DNA of 23,118 bases from a virus. The DNA is taken from IMG/VR virus record IMGVR_UViG_3300037264_000710, positions 1 to 23,118 of that record; one strand, given 5' to 3'. Positions within the stretch are counted from its first letter, which is position 1. The number at the start of each line of letters is the position of its first letter. Both the position numbers and the translations under genes were made by a program. A model generated the notes under the pieces. It saw only the letters and a program-made list of their open reading frames with translations, did no database searches and was not told where the DNA came from. Shown piece after piece: positions 12,732 through 20,852 of the stretch.

Positions 12732-12760
12732 TTATGAGTGGAGTCACAATTTCAATTTGG
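12732..12760 (+). repeat. Direct repeat, right copy: true start of the neck gene
   Basis: Identical to 11989-12017. Recombination between the copies would remove 743 bases, including the endonuclease gene, and restore the neck gene behind its original leader. Confidence 0.95.
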
Positions 12761-13927
12761 CCGGGCAGTGGTTCTGCGGTCACAACATCAAGTAATTCTA
12801 CACCATTTGGATTTTATGATGCAGATACAGAATTTCAATCTGAAGCACCTAAAGTAGCATCATGGTGTGCAATTCGACTAGGTTATCCAATACAAGATAT
12901 AGAAATCCAGGACAAGACTTTTTATGCCTGCTTCGAAGAAGCCATCACAGAATATTCTAGTCAGGTAAATCAATATAATGCAAAACAAAATATGTTGAGA
13001 CTTGTTGGTTCAACTACAAGTTCCAATTTAACACACAAGTCTGTTGCACCAAGTGTTGGTGCAATCATAAAATTATCAGAACAATATGGTCAAGAGGTAT
13101 TGGTTGGTGGTGATATTGATTTAAGACGTGGATATTTTACAACAACACCATACACACAATCATATGATTTGTATACTGCAATTTCTTCTAGTTTTGTATC
13201 TCAAGGGTTTGCAGTTCCAGAACGAGCAAATATTGAAATTAAACGCGTGTTCCACACAGCGCCACCTGCAATCGTTCGATACTTTGACCCATTTGCAGGA
13301 ACAGGAATGGGAACGTATAGTATGTTACAAGAATTTGGTTGGACAAACTATTCAGTTGCAACATCATTTATGATGTTACCGATTTATGCAGACATTTTGA
13401 GATTGCAAGCTATAGAATTTAATGACCAAGTAAGACGGTCAGGTTATGGATTTGAGGTTATCAATAACAAGATACGAATATTTCCAGTACCAAGTGACCA
13501 GTTTAATATATGGTTTGATTTTATACTCAAATCGGATAGGAATGACCCGATTACAAATGCGGGCGGTCAAGCAATGACAAGTGGTGTTTCTGATATATCA
13601 AATGTACCGTTTAATAACATGGTATATTCTCAAATAAATGATATTGGCAAACAATGGATTAGACGATACACATTAGCGACTGCGAAACAAACACTTGGTG
13701 GCATACGTGCAAAATACGCAACAATACCAATACCAAACAGTGAAGTAACATTAGATGGCGATGCACTAAAAACGGCTGGTGATACGGAACGTATTGCACT
13801 TATTGAGGAATTGAGAACTACTCTTGAAGAAATGACGAAACGAAAACAATTAGAAGCCGAAGCAGAAGAAGCGGATAATTTGAGAAAGACGCTCAATTCA
13901 ATACCATTAAAAATTTATATCGGATAA
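12734..13927 (+). CDS. Neck protein, T4 gp13-like
   Basis: 397 residues from ATG 12734. GGAG at 12722-12725, inside the last codons of the homing endonuclease, gives the ribosome site. The N-terminal part (PFGFYDADTEFQSEAPKVAS, then WCAIRLGYPIQDIEIQDKTF and YACFEEAITEYSSQVNQ) is typical of gp13-like neck proteins of large myoviruses, which close the filled head and join it to the tail. The middle contains FDPFAGTGMGTYSMLQEFGW and conserved beta segments, and the C-terminus a charged coiled coil (IEELRTTLEEMTKRKQLEAE). It is longer than T4 gp13 (309 residues). The assignment rests on pattern memory plus position before gp14-like and gp15-like genes. Confidence 0.72.
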   Translation: MSGVTISIWPGSGSAVTTSSNSTPFGFYDADTEFQSEAPKVASWCAIRLGYPIQDIEIQDKTFYACFEEAITEYSSQVNQYNAKQNMLRLVGSTTSSNLTHKSVAPSVGAIIKLSEQYGQEVLVGGDIDLRRGYFTTTPYTQSYDLYTAISSSFVSQGFAVPERANIEIKRVFHTAPPAIVRYFDPFAGTGMGTYSMLQEFGWTNYSVATSFMMLPIYADILRLQAIEFNDQVRRSGYGFEVINNKIRIFPVPSDQFNIWFDFILKSDRNDPITNAGGQAMTSGVSDISNVPFNNMVYSQINDIGKQWIRRYTLATAKQTLGGIRAKYATIPIPNSEVTLDGDALKTAGDTERIALIEELRTTLEEMTKRKQLEAEAEEADNLRKTLNSIPLKIYIG

Positions 13928-13933
13928 AACTAT

Positions 13934-15196
13934 ATGGAATCATTAAAATACTACATAGTAGGATATTGGTCTGATGCAAACAAAGAATATATGTTTGCAA
14001 CAAAATCATACGATTCTACCGAATTATTACGTGCAAAACGGTACGCATCATTTACACGAGCCCACGCACTTGCAAAAGAACTTAGTAAAGGACAGTTTGT
14101 GGTTGCACCAATGTATGTTGGGCCTGCAAAAAAACGAAATTGGCAAGTGTTAGGTGTGTTTGGAGATGGTAGTATCAAGCCCATTAAAGAAGATATCAAA
14201 ATTGATGTGAACAAAGGTGACACTGTTCTCGTGGGTAGATTCAAGAACAAACCAATTAAAGTAAAGAAAATTGGTAAAGACGACCACGGCATGCCCACTA
14301 TTAATGGTAGAGTTGCTACTACGTTTCGATTGAAGAAAGAATCTATGAAATTAAAAGATTTATTAATGAAGGAAACCCCCGATAGAGTCACCACACCATC
14401 TGGTAGAAGACTCTCCTGGAATGTTGGGGGCCAACCGTTTGGGGTGTTTAAAAACAAGTTTTATGTAGGTGATACAAATGATACACATTGGAACTTGGGT
14501 AATATTGTACCTGAAAAGGAGAAAAAAGGCAAAGATATTGATAGATATGATTTTATATATGCAGGAAGAGTGTGGCCAAAACAAAAAATAATATCATTTT
14601 GGGACTATCCAAAAACTAACTCCTCACTGCTTGGAATCATTAAGCAAATAGGAAACGAATTACACGCAAATATTTTAACCGATGAAACTTACATGTTAGA
14701 ATTGTCGAATGGTAATTTGGTATTAATTTCAAAATATTTTAAGAAAAATCAAAAAATACAACAACGGTCAAAAGAAGAACGTGGGCAAAAGCATGTTATG
14801 AGTCCACTTGTAAAAGGACACCAAGACGTTCCACCAGGAGTTGGTTCAAGAAAAACAGTTGCGGGCATGCCCTATTCTGTATATCATAATAAACAAATGA
14901 CGAGTGATGGTGTTGTTAAATTGATGGATATTATAAACGAAGCGCCTCACGTTGCACTTGGAAATAAATCGGTTGATTTGCGTATAGAAAAATATCCTAT
15001 TCCAGACCACGAAAAACAAATGTTATTGAAACAGTTTATTAGTGACGAGGGGATTACAGGTATTAGTCAAAAATGGGGAAGGATGCTTCGATTCAAAAAA
15101 ACAGGTGTAGATTTCATAAAAGACCCAAAAGTATATGATAAACCTTCTCACATTCAATTACCTAGTTGGTGGGAAAAATTTGCGATTTGGAGATAA
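13934..15196 (+). CDS. Phage protein of unknown function between neck genes
   Basis: 420 residues from ATG 13934, six bases after the gp13-like gene; the ribosome site is weak. The N-terminus (KYYIVGYWSDANKEYMFATK) is beta-rich. Residues 95-135 (GDTVLVGRFKNKPIKVKKIG, then KDDHGMPTINGRVATTFRL) match a short beta domain I know from other large-phage proteins of unknown role. The rest contains RVTTPSGRRLSWNVGGQPFG and a basic C-terminal half that ends with SWWEKFAIWR. No enzyme motif is seen. T4 has no gene of this kind between 13 and 14, so it is either an added virion part or a protein used in assembly. Its tight spacing argues for late expression with its neighbours. Confidence 0.68.
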   Translation: MESLKYYIVGYWSDANKEYMFATKSYDSTELLRAKRYASFTRAHALAKELSKGQFVVAPMYVGPAKKRNWQVLGVFGDGSIKPIKEDIKIDVNKGDTVLVGRFKNKPIKVKKIGKDDHGMPTINGRVATTFRLKKESMKLKDLLMKETPDRVTTPSGRRLSWNVGGQPFGVFKNKFYVGDTNDTHWNLGNIVPEKEKKGKDIDRYDFIYAGRVWPKQKIISFWDYPKTNSSLLGIIKQIGNELHANILTDETYMLELSNGNLVLISKYFKKNQKIQQRSKEERGQKHVMSPLVKGHQDVPPGVGSRKTVAGMPYSVYHNKQMTSDGVVKLMDIINEAPHVALGNKSVDLRIEKYPIPDHEKQMLLKQFISDEGITGISQKWGRMLRFKKTGVDFIKDPKVYDKPSHIQLPSWWEKFAIWR

Positions 15197-15199
15197 CTA

Positions 15200-15685
15200 A
15201 TGGCCAGTAATAAAGGCGGGTTATTCGTAAGAGATAAAGCCTACAATTTTTACAATCATATCAACCGGGAACTTGTCCGCGAAATAATTGACAATCCAAT
15301 CAATCTGTACAAAATATCACCATACGATACTAGTGCAAATATTTACGGCGAATCAGACGCAAAACGATATTATCCACCAGTTACTATTTATGGGTTGATT
15401 AACAATTCTCCAGAAGAGGTAACAACAGATGATTTTGGACCAGATACAACACAAGTATTGGTGGTAGCATTTAATAGGGAAATGTTGAGAGTGCAACATA
15501 ATATTCTTCCTGAAGTCGGTGATATCATGGAATGGAATAGTTCATATTTTGAAATCACAAATGTGGACGAATCGAAAATGCCCGGTGGCCACACTGAATA
15601 TGATTTTACATATGTATGTTATGCACACATGACACGTCAAAACATAGTGTTGATAGAAGATAATACACGAGTGGGTCAAAATTAA
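15200..15685 (+). CDS. Neck protein, T4 gp14-like
   Basis: 161 residues from ATG 15200, with GGAG 7 bases upstream. NRELVREIIDNPINLYKISP, then YDTSANIYGESDAKRYYPPV, then DDFGPDTTQVLVVAFNREML and ILPEVGDIMEWNSSYFEITN is a pattern that I know from gp14-like neck/virion proteins of T4-related and other large myoviruses. In T4 gp14 joins the neck with gp13 below the portal. At 161 residues it is shorter than T4 gp14 (256), so it may represent the conserved core. The location between gp13-like and gp15-like genes supports the call. Confidence 0.65.
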   Translation: MASNKGGLFVRDKAYNFYNHINRELVREIIDNPINLYKISPYDTSANIYGESDAKRYYPPVTIYGLINNSPEEVTTDDFGPDTTQVLVVAFNREMLRVQHNILPEVGDIMEWNSSYFEITNVDESKMPGGHTEYDFTYVCYAHMTRQNIVLIEDNTRVGQN

Positions 15686-15695
15686 TGGATGAATT

Positions 15696-16916
15696 ATGGC
15701 AGAACAAGTAAAAAATGAATACAATCAGAGTCCGTTGAATCGAGCCGAACAGATTGATAATACGATAGCCGGTGTTAAAGATACAAATGAAACGTTTTTG
15801 TCAATAGGGTTGTTAGATATTGACACTGCAATCTCATGGTATTTCAACAACGTTATTAAACCGACCATTGTTGAAAACAATCAAGTTATTTCTGTTCCTG
15901 TAATGTATGGTTCTGAGGAACGTTGGAAATCGGTTCAACAAAATGGTTTTTTGAGAGATAATAAAGGTAGATTAATTACACCATTGATAGTCTATAAACG
16001 AACATCGGTGGCGAAAGACACTTCTATGCCGGTTGATAAGTTGGACGCGAACAATCCACAATTGTTTCATACCGTTGAAAAAAAATATACGCAAAAAAAC
16101 AGATATGATAATTTCAACGTATTAAACAATCAAGTTCCGATTAAAGAATACTACAACATTATCATGCCAGATTATATTGTTGCAACATATGATGTGGTGT
16201 TGTGGACTACATACCAAACGCAGATGAATTCGATTGTGGAATCAATGGTGTTTAGTTCAGATGCCTATTGGGGAGATAAAGATAGATTTAGATTTAGAAC
16301 GTCCGTGTCTGATATCGCTACACCCATTGAGATAACCAACGATGCAGATAGAACATTAAAATCTACATTTACACTAACAGTAAATGGATATATAAGTTCA
16401 AATACAGTGAATCGAATCCTTGCAAATCAAGGTAGTCCGATTAAGAAATCGTTGAGTATTAAAAAAGTGGTGTTGTTTACGGAAACGGATGATATTCCAA
16501 GTGATATATTTTCAACAAAGGCAGGCGTTACTGCACCACCTATATCAACATTTGTTGTTAAATTGGGCGGTGGTGGAGGCGGAACAACAACTACGGCTAT
16601 TAATAACATGTTTGGATACTTAAACAAACAGTTTGTTAAAACTGCCAATACAATAGTTCAAGATGCCGGTGGTGGAAATTCTACGGCAACATTTAGTGGT
16701 GTAACAATAGCGACAGTACCATTGGAATATCCACAAACACAAGGACAAAAAGAAAACTTCACCATTTTCTGTAATGGTCAATACATAGACCACGCAGCCA
16801 TTTCTAGTTTTTCTCAAAGTGGCGCCGATATAGTATTGACCGTAAATACCGGGTCATTGGGTTATTCGCTCAATACAACAGACACGGTGGTTGCTGTCGG
16901 TAAATTCAATAGTTAA
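15696..16916 (+). CDS. Tail-sheath terminator/stabiliser, T4 gp15-like, with C-terminal extension
   Basis: 406 residues from ATG 15696, with GGATGA as ribosome site. Residues 150-235 (IMPDYIVATYDVVLWTTYQT, MNSIVESMVFSSDAYWGDKD, RFRFRTSVSDI and DRTLKSTFTLTVNGYI) match gp15-type proteins, which cap the contracted or extended sheath at the neck. T4 gp15 has about 270 residues. Here a Ser/Thr- and Gly-rich stretch with six Gly in a row (KLGGGGGGTTTTAI, about residue 290) links this core to an extra domain of about 110 residues rich in beta strands (FTIFCNGQYIDHAAISSFSQ). The added part may be exposed on the virion. Position and pattern agree, but it is not certain. Confidence 0.68.
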   Translation: MAEQVKNEYNQSPLNRAEQIDNTIAGVKDTNETFLSIGLLDIDTAISWYFNNVIKPTIVENNQVISVPVMYGSEERWKSVQQNGFLRDNKGRLITPLIVYKRTSVAKDTSMPVDKLDANNPQLFHTVEKKYTQKNRYDNFNVLNNQVPIKEYYNIIMPDYIVATYDVVLWTTYQTQMNSIVESMVFSSDAYWGDKDRFRFRTSVSDIATPIEITNDADRTLKSTFTLTVNGYISSNTVNRILANQGSPIKKSLSIKKVVLFTETDDIPSDIFSTKAGVTAPPISTFVVKLGGGGGGTTTTAINNMFGYLNKQFVKTANTIVQDAGGGNSTATFSGVTIATVPLEYPQTQGQKENFTIFCNGQYIDHAAISSFSQSGADIVLTVNTGSLGYSLNTTDTVVAVGKFNS

Positions 16917-16927
16917 GAGAACAATGA

Positions 16928-18022
16928 ATGACTTCACTACTACAAGGAAAGCAGACTGCTGCCAATTTCACATCTAGTTATTCCATATCTGCATTATCTG
17001 CATCATGGGCACCGGCTGGTACAACAGTAACGTTTCCAGACAATCAATTTCAGATTTTTTCCAATACAGACAACACTAAGATAATAACATTTGATGCATC
17101 AAACATTGTAGGAACGGTAGATTTAGAAGCGCCTCCAACCGGTGGTATAGTGGCAACTAGAGAATGGGCTAGTGGTTCAATGACTTCATTAGATGTTCAA
17201 GGAGTTATTTTAGCATCAGGCTCTTTTGGGTCTGGTTGGACAGAACCAAACCTTGGCAATGGTGTGAGAATGTTTTGGTATCCGAGAAAATCGGCGTTTA
17301 GGGCTGGTAGACTAATTAACCAGGGAGCATATTGGAATAATACCAGTATCGGTGTGAGTTCAATCGCGGTTGGGGAAGATGTAAAAGCGTTCGGATATGC
17401 TGCGACTGCATTCGGAGCGTTGTCCGTTGCAAGTGGGGATTATTCATTCGCAGCGGGACAAAGCACGAATGCAGGCGGAGGCCGTTCAACCGCGTTGAAC
17501 GTCTTTACCTCAGCAAGTGGATATGGTACGACCGCATTGGGATACTTTACAAAGGCTCAAAGTTATTTATCGGTTGCATTAGGAAGATGGAACGTAGGCG
17601 GTGGAACAACTGATAGTTGGGTAGCAACAGACCCGATATTTGAAATAGGAATCGGAGTCGGCCAAGGCTCTGAAGCAAATGCTTTAACTGTATTAAAGAA
17701 TGGTGATGTTAATATTCCTTCTGGTAGTCTCACCGTAAGTAATGGTATCTTCACATCAATAAAAACAGTAACCACTACATACACAGCGTCTATAACCGAT
17801 ACTAGAGTGTTGTTAGATTACGCGTCTCCAGCGAATGTTCAATTATTTAATGCAACGGGTAGTCAAGGCAAAGAATACACGTTTAAGTTGATAAATTCAG
17901 GTTCGGCGGCTGTATATTCGCGTGATGGTCAAACTATAGATGGTCGAGTCAGCGCGTCGTTGGGAAATCAATGGGATGTTGTTCGATTGATTGCAAGTGG
18001 TTCGAATTGGTATCTATATTGA
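16928..18022 (+). CDS. Fibre-like virion protein with YadA-type beta-roll
   Basis: 364 residues from ATG 16928, with AAGAGA upstream; the ATG at 16924 opens only a short frame. The protein is rich in Ser, Thr, Ala and Gly and has no Cys. Residues 143-221 hold repeats of the YadA/haemagglutinin head type (VSSIAVGEDVKAFGYAATAF, VASGDYSFAAGQSTNAG, TSASGYGTTALGYFTKAQS and YLSVALGRWN), which form a left-handed beta-roll in trimers. The C-terminal 80 residues (TYTASITDTRVLLDYASP, then YTFKLINSGSAAVYSRDG and ASGSNWYLY) look like a beta-sandwich tip domain. The likely role is a short fibre, whisker or decoration that binds host or virion surface. Its place between gp15-like and sheath genes is unusual, since T4 has the terminase genes there. 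Confidence 0.75.
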   Translation: MTSLLQGKQTAANFTSSYSISALSASWAPAGTTVTFPDNQFQIFSNTDNTKIITFDASNIVGTVDLEAPPTGGIVATREWASGSMTSLDVQGVILASGSFGSGWTEPNLGNGVRMFWYPRKSAFRAGRLINQGAYWNNTSIGVSSIAVGEDVKAFGYAATAFGALSVASGDYSFAAGQSTNAGGGRSTALNVFTSASGYGTTALGYFTKAQSYLSVALGRWNVGGGTTDSWVATDPIFEIGIGVGQGSEANALTVLKNGDVNIPSGSLTVSNGIFTSIKTVTTTYTASITDTRVLLDYASPANVQLFNATGSQGKEYTFKLINSGSAAVYSRDGQTIDGRVSASLGNQWDVVRLIASGSNWYLY

Positions 18023-18070
18023 GTATTTTGGAATATTTTGCAAAAAATCACGTTTTGAAATTTTGCCTTA

Positions 18071-18078
18071 TATTTATA
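18071..18078 (+). promoter_or_regulatory. TATTTATA motif, candidate promoter for coiled-coil and sheath genes
   Basis: CTTATATTTATAATCGTATAATATAC lies in the 91-base gap before ATG 18114. It contains the octamer shared with 11029 and also a -10-like TATAAT (18084-18089). The ribosome site AGGAGA follows. Expression of the sheath at high level would fit a promoter here. Confidence 0.4.
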
Positions 18079-18113
18079 ATCGTATAATATACATTAAATT
18101 AGGAGATTACGTT

Positions 18114-18407
18114 ATGTCAAATGAAACAAAGTTTACAGACGCTGAATTGGAACAAATAAAAAATGTCCAAAAAGTGTATAATGATGTTGTTTTAAAATCC
18201 GGCCAGTTGTTTATTCAAAGAGAAACGTTAGAAAAACGGTTGATGGATATTGATATGGCCATGAACCAACTCAAAACAGACTTAAATACAGCTGCCGAAA
18301 CTGAAAAAAAACTAGCGGATGAATTGGTTAAGAAATATGGTGATGGTGAATTAAATCCTCAAACCGGAATTTTTATACCGAAACCAAAACCACCAACACA
18401 GTCCTAA
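18114..18407 (+). CDS. Coiled-coil protein (97 aa)
   Basis: 97 residues from ATG 18114, with AGGAGA 8 bases upstream; a longer reading from 17991 would run back into the fibre gene and is rejected. Nearly the whole protein is helical with heptad spacing: FTDAELEQIKNVQKVYNDVV, then FIQRETLEKRLMDIDMAMNQ and LNTAAETEKKLADELVKKYG. It ends in a Pro-rich tail (IFIPKPKPPTQS). Small coiled-coil proteins with this start (E-L-x-x-I-x-x-V-Q-x-x-Y) are common near tail genes of large phages; a chaperone or scaffold role is possible but not shown. It is followed after 32 bases by the sheath gene. Confidence 0.75.
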   Translation: MSNETKFTDAELEQIKNVQKVYNDVVLKSGQLFIQRETLEKRLMDIDMAMNQLKTDLNTAAETEKKLADELVKKYGDGELNPQTGIFIPKPKPPTQS

Positions 18408-18439
18408 ATAAATTACATATCATTTAATGGAGAAAGGCT

Positions 18440-20773
18440 TTGGCAGAAAAAATAGTATCCCCAGGCGTATTTACGCGTGAGAGAGACTTATCGTTCATTG
18501 GTCAAGGTGTTAGTGAAATTGGTGCGGCTATAATTGGTCCTGTTCAAAAAGGCCCAGCACTGGTTCCTATTACTGTAGAATCAATAAACGATTTTTATGC
18601 AAAATGTGGTTTTTCAAGTTTAAAGACATATGTTCCGAAAACAGTAGAAGGATATTTGAAAAGTGCAGGCGTTGTTACGATTGTTCGTGTTCTTGGTGGT
18701 GAGGGATATTCAACAACATACACCGCATTGAGAGCGCAAAGTGATATTCTTGCAATATTAGCACCAACAAGTAATGCGGCCAATACAAATGTGTCGGCAA
18801 GTATTACAAGTGCATCTCTTTCAAGTGCATTTGTATTAAGTGTGAGTGATGGAAATTCATATTCATGTTCACTCAACTCAACAAGTGCAAATTATCTTAC
18901 AAAAGTTTTTGGTACAGACCCATATGGTGCAAAATCTCTCTACGTAGTGCAACATTTTGGCACATACACATCAGAATCCTATAGTGGTGCAAATCCAGTG
19001 ACTGCAAGTGTTACGACCGTAACACAGTCTGCTGGTTTTGACCACGCTGTAACCCCGTGGATTCAATCTCAAACAATTTCTGGACAAAAATACAACTTGT
19101 TTAAGTTCCATACACTAGGTGATGGAAATATTTCCAACCGAGAAGTGAAGGTTGCTATTTCCGATATTAAACCTGGTACAGTTGCAAGTGATTATTATGG
19201 TTCGTTTACCGTATTAGTTCGCGCAGTCAATGGAACATTTAATTCTCAAGATTTGGATAGGCGCCCAGAAGTTATTGAAACATTTTCAAACGTAAACTTG
19301 AATCCAAACAGTTCAAATTATGTTGAAAAAGTAATCGGCGACACCTACACTGCCAATTCGGTTGTAGATGGCGCAAACAGAATTATCAGTAGTGGTAGTT
19401 ATTCAAATAACAGTAAATATGTTCGTATTGAAATGGCATCTGGTATAGATTCATTGACGCCAGACGTAGTTCCTTATGGATTTGGAGCTGCAGTTATTCC
19501 AGCACCATCTGGTTTACTAGCAACATATCACGTTGGTTCGACAACACTTGGACGGCAACAATATCCAAACGTTGTAACACAATCAATTGATGGTGCGTAT
19601 GATTCTCGAAGATTCTATGGATTTAATTTCGAAAATGCAGATGCACTCAATCTTTTGAATGCAATTCCAAATGGTGGTGCAGTCGGTACAATGCCTACTT
19701 TCAGTTTGGATGATATTACAGTTCCAAGTAACTTGTCTGGCGCCCCATATGTTGGTAGCCTTGCAAATGTGACTGGTTCTGTTAATCAAAGAAAGTTCAT
19801 TGTTCCTTTCCAATATGGATATGATGGTTTGCCACCGACACGTACAATTAATGTCGGTAGTGATATCACAAACACAAACGTATTTGGATATGATTGTTCA
19901 ACCGCAACAACGGCTGGTAGCACGCAGTATAAGAAAGCCCTTGCTGCAATTGCAAATGCGGAAGAAATTGATATTAACTTGATTGTAACACCTGGTTTGA
20001 TTCATGGACTACATACTCAAGTAACCACATACGCAAAGAATATTTGTGAAACTCGTGGTGATTGTTTCTATATCATGGACGCCGCTCAATTTACAGATAC
20101 ACCGTTACAGGTAATCAACAACATAACAACGAATGAACTTGATACAAATTATGTTGCGGTTTATTACCCGTGGGTAACTGTAATTGAATCTAGTACAAAT
20201 AAACCAGTTTGGGTACCACCGTCAGTTGTCATGCCGACAGTATTCTCATTCAATGATAAGATTGCGTATGAATGGTTTGCGCCGGCTGGATTGAATCGTG
20301 GTGGCCTCTCTGATGTTGTAAAAGCAAAAATTAAACTTACAAAATCAGAAATCGGCGATTTGTATGATGCACGTATTAATGCACTCGCAACATTCCCTGG
20401 ACAGGGTGTGTCCGCGTGGGGTCAAAAGACGTTGCAAATCAAATCATCGGCGTTGGATAGAATTAATGTGAGAAGACTTCTTATTAACTTGAAGAAGTTC
20501 ATTGCCTCAACGTCCCGGTTTTTGGTTTTTGAGCAAAACACTAATGCAACACGTAACAGATTCTTGAATGTAGTTAATCCATATCTTTCGAGTGTTCAAC
20601 AAAAGAGTGGGTTGTATGCATTCAAGGTTGTGATGGACGAAACCAACAATACTCCGGACGTAATAGACCGGAATATTTTGACTGGTGAGATTTACATTCA
20701 ACCGACCAAGACGGCAGAATTCATTGTAATTAACTTCAATATTCTTCCTTCCGGAGCGACGTTCCCTGGATAA
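18440..20773 (+). CDS. Contractile tail sheath protein, T4 gp18-like (TTG start)
   Basis: 777 residues. The start is TTG at 18440: an in-frame stop lies at 18425, no ATG or GTG is available before the conserved N-terminus, and the strong site GGAGAAAGG ends three bases upstream. The N-terminus (VSPGVFTRERDLSFIGQG, then IGAAIIGPVQKGPAL and PITVESINDFYAKCG) is the classic sheath pattern. The C-terminal part (AYEWFAPAGLNRGGL, INALATFPGQGVSAWGQKTL, DRINVRRLLINLKKFIAS and FIVINFNILPSGATFPG) is the conserved core that forms the polymer and its joining strands. Between these lies a larger, less conserved Ser/Thr-rich insertion (about residues 90-400) that would face outwards. T4 gp18 has 659 residues, so this sheath is enlarged. 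The protein contracts to drive the tube through the envelope. Confidence 0.95.
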   Translation: MAEKIVSPGVFTRERDLSFIGQGVSEIGAAIIGPVQKGPALVPITVESINDFYAKCGFSSLKTYVPKTVEGYLKSAGVVTIVRVLGGEGYSTTYTALRAQSDILAILAPTSNAANTNVSASITSASLSSAFVLSVSDGNSYSCSLNSTSANYLTKVFGTDPYGAKSLYVVQHFGTYTSESYSGANPVTASVTTVTQSAGFDHAVTPWIQSQTISGQKYNLFKFHTLGDGNISNREVKVAISDIKPGTVASDYYGSFTVLVRAVNGTFNSQDLDRRPEVIETFSNVNLNPNSSNYVEKVIGDTYTANSVVDGANRIISSGSYSNNSKYVRIEMASGIDSLTPDVVPYGFGAAVIPAPSGLLATYHVGSTTLGRQQYPNVVTQSIDGAYDSRRFYGFNFENADALNLLNAIPNGGAVGTMPTFSLDDITVPSNLSGAPYVGSLANVTGSVNQRKFIVPFQYGYDGLPPTRTINVGSDITNTNVFGYDCSTATTAGSTQYKKALAAIANAEEIDINLIVTPGLIHGLHTQVTTYAKNICETRGDCFYIMDAAQFTDTPLQVINNITTNELDTNYVAVYYPWVTVIESSTNKPVWVPPSVVMPTVFSFNDKIAYEWFAPAGLNRGGLSDVVKAKIKLTKSEIGDLYDARINALATFPGQGVSAWGQKTLQIKSSALDRINVRRLLINLKKFIASTSRFLVFEQNTNATRNRFLNVVNPYLSSVQQKSGLYAFKVVMDETNNTPDVIDRNILTGEIYIQPTKTAEFIVINFNILPSGATFPG

Positions 20774-20809
20774 TTGGATGAAATTTTTACAATAACGAAT
20801 AAAACTAAA

Positions 20810-20836
20810 ACTCCCCATCTTTAAGTGGTGGGGAGT
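20810..20836 (+). terminator. Hairpin after the sheath gene, possible weak terminator
   Basis: ACTCCCCATC (20810-20819) pairs with GGTGGGGAGT (20827-20836) in a 10-bp stem (one T-G pair) with a 7-base loop. The following ATTTTATAG is only partly a T run. It lies 36 bases after the sheath stop and 16 bases before the endonuclease start, so it could end the sheath message or limit read-through into the endonuclease gene. Confidence 0.5.
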
Positions 20837-20852
20837 ATTTTATAGAGGTGAT

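Noticed and set aside
20810-20836. Right or left end of a second IS605-type element
   Set aside because: The hairpin is similar in shape to the ends of the TnpB element, but no matching partner hairpin, tnpB or target motif is found around it.
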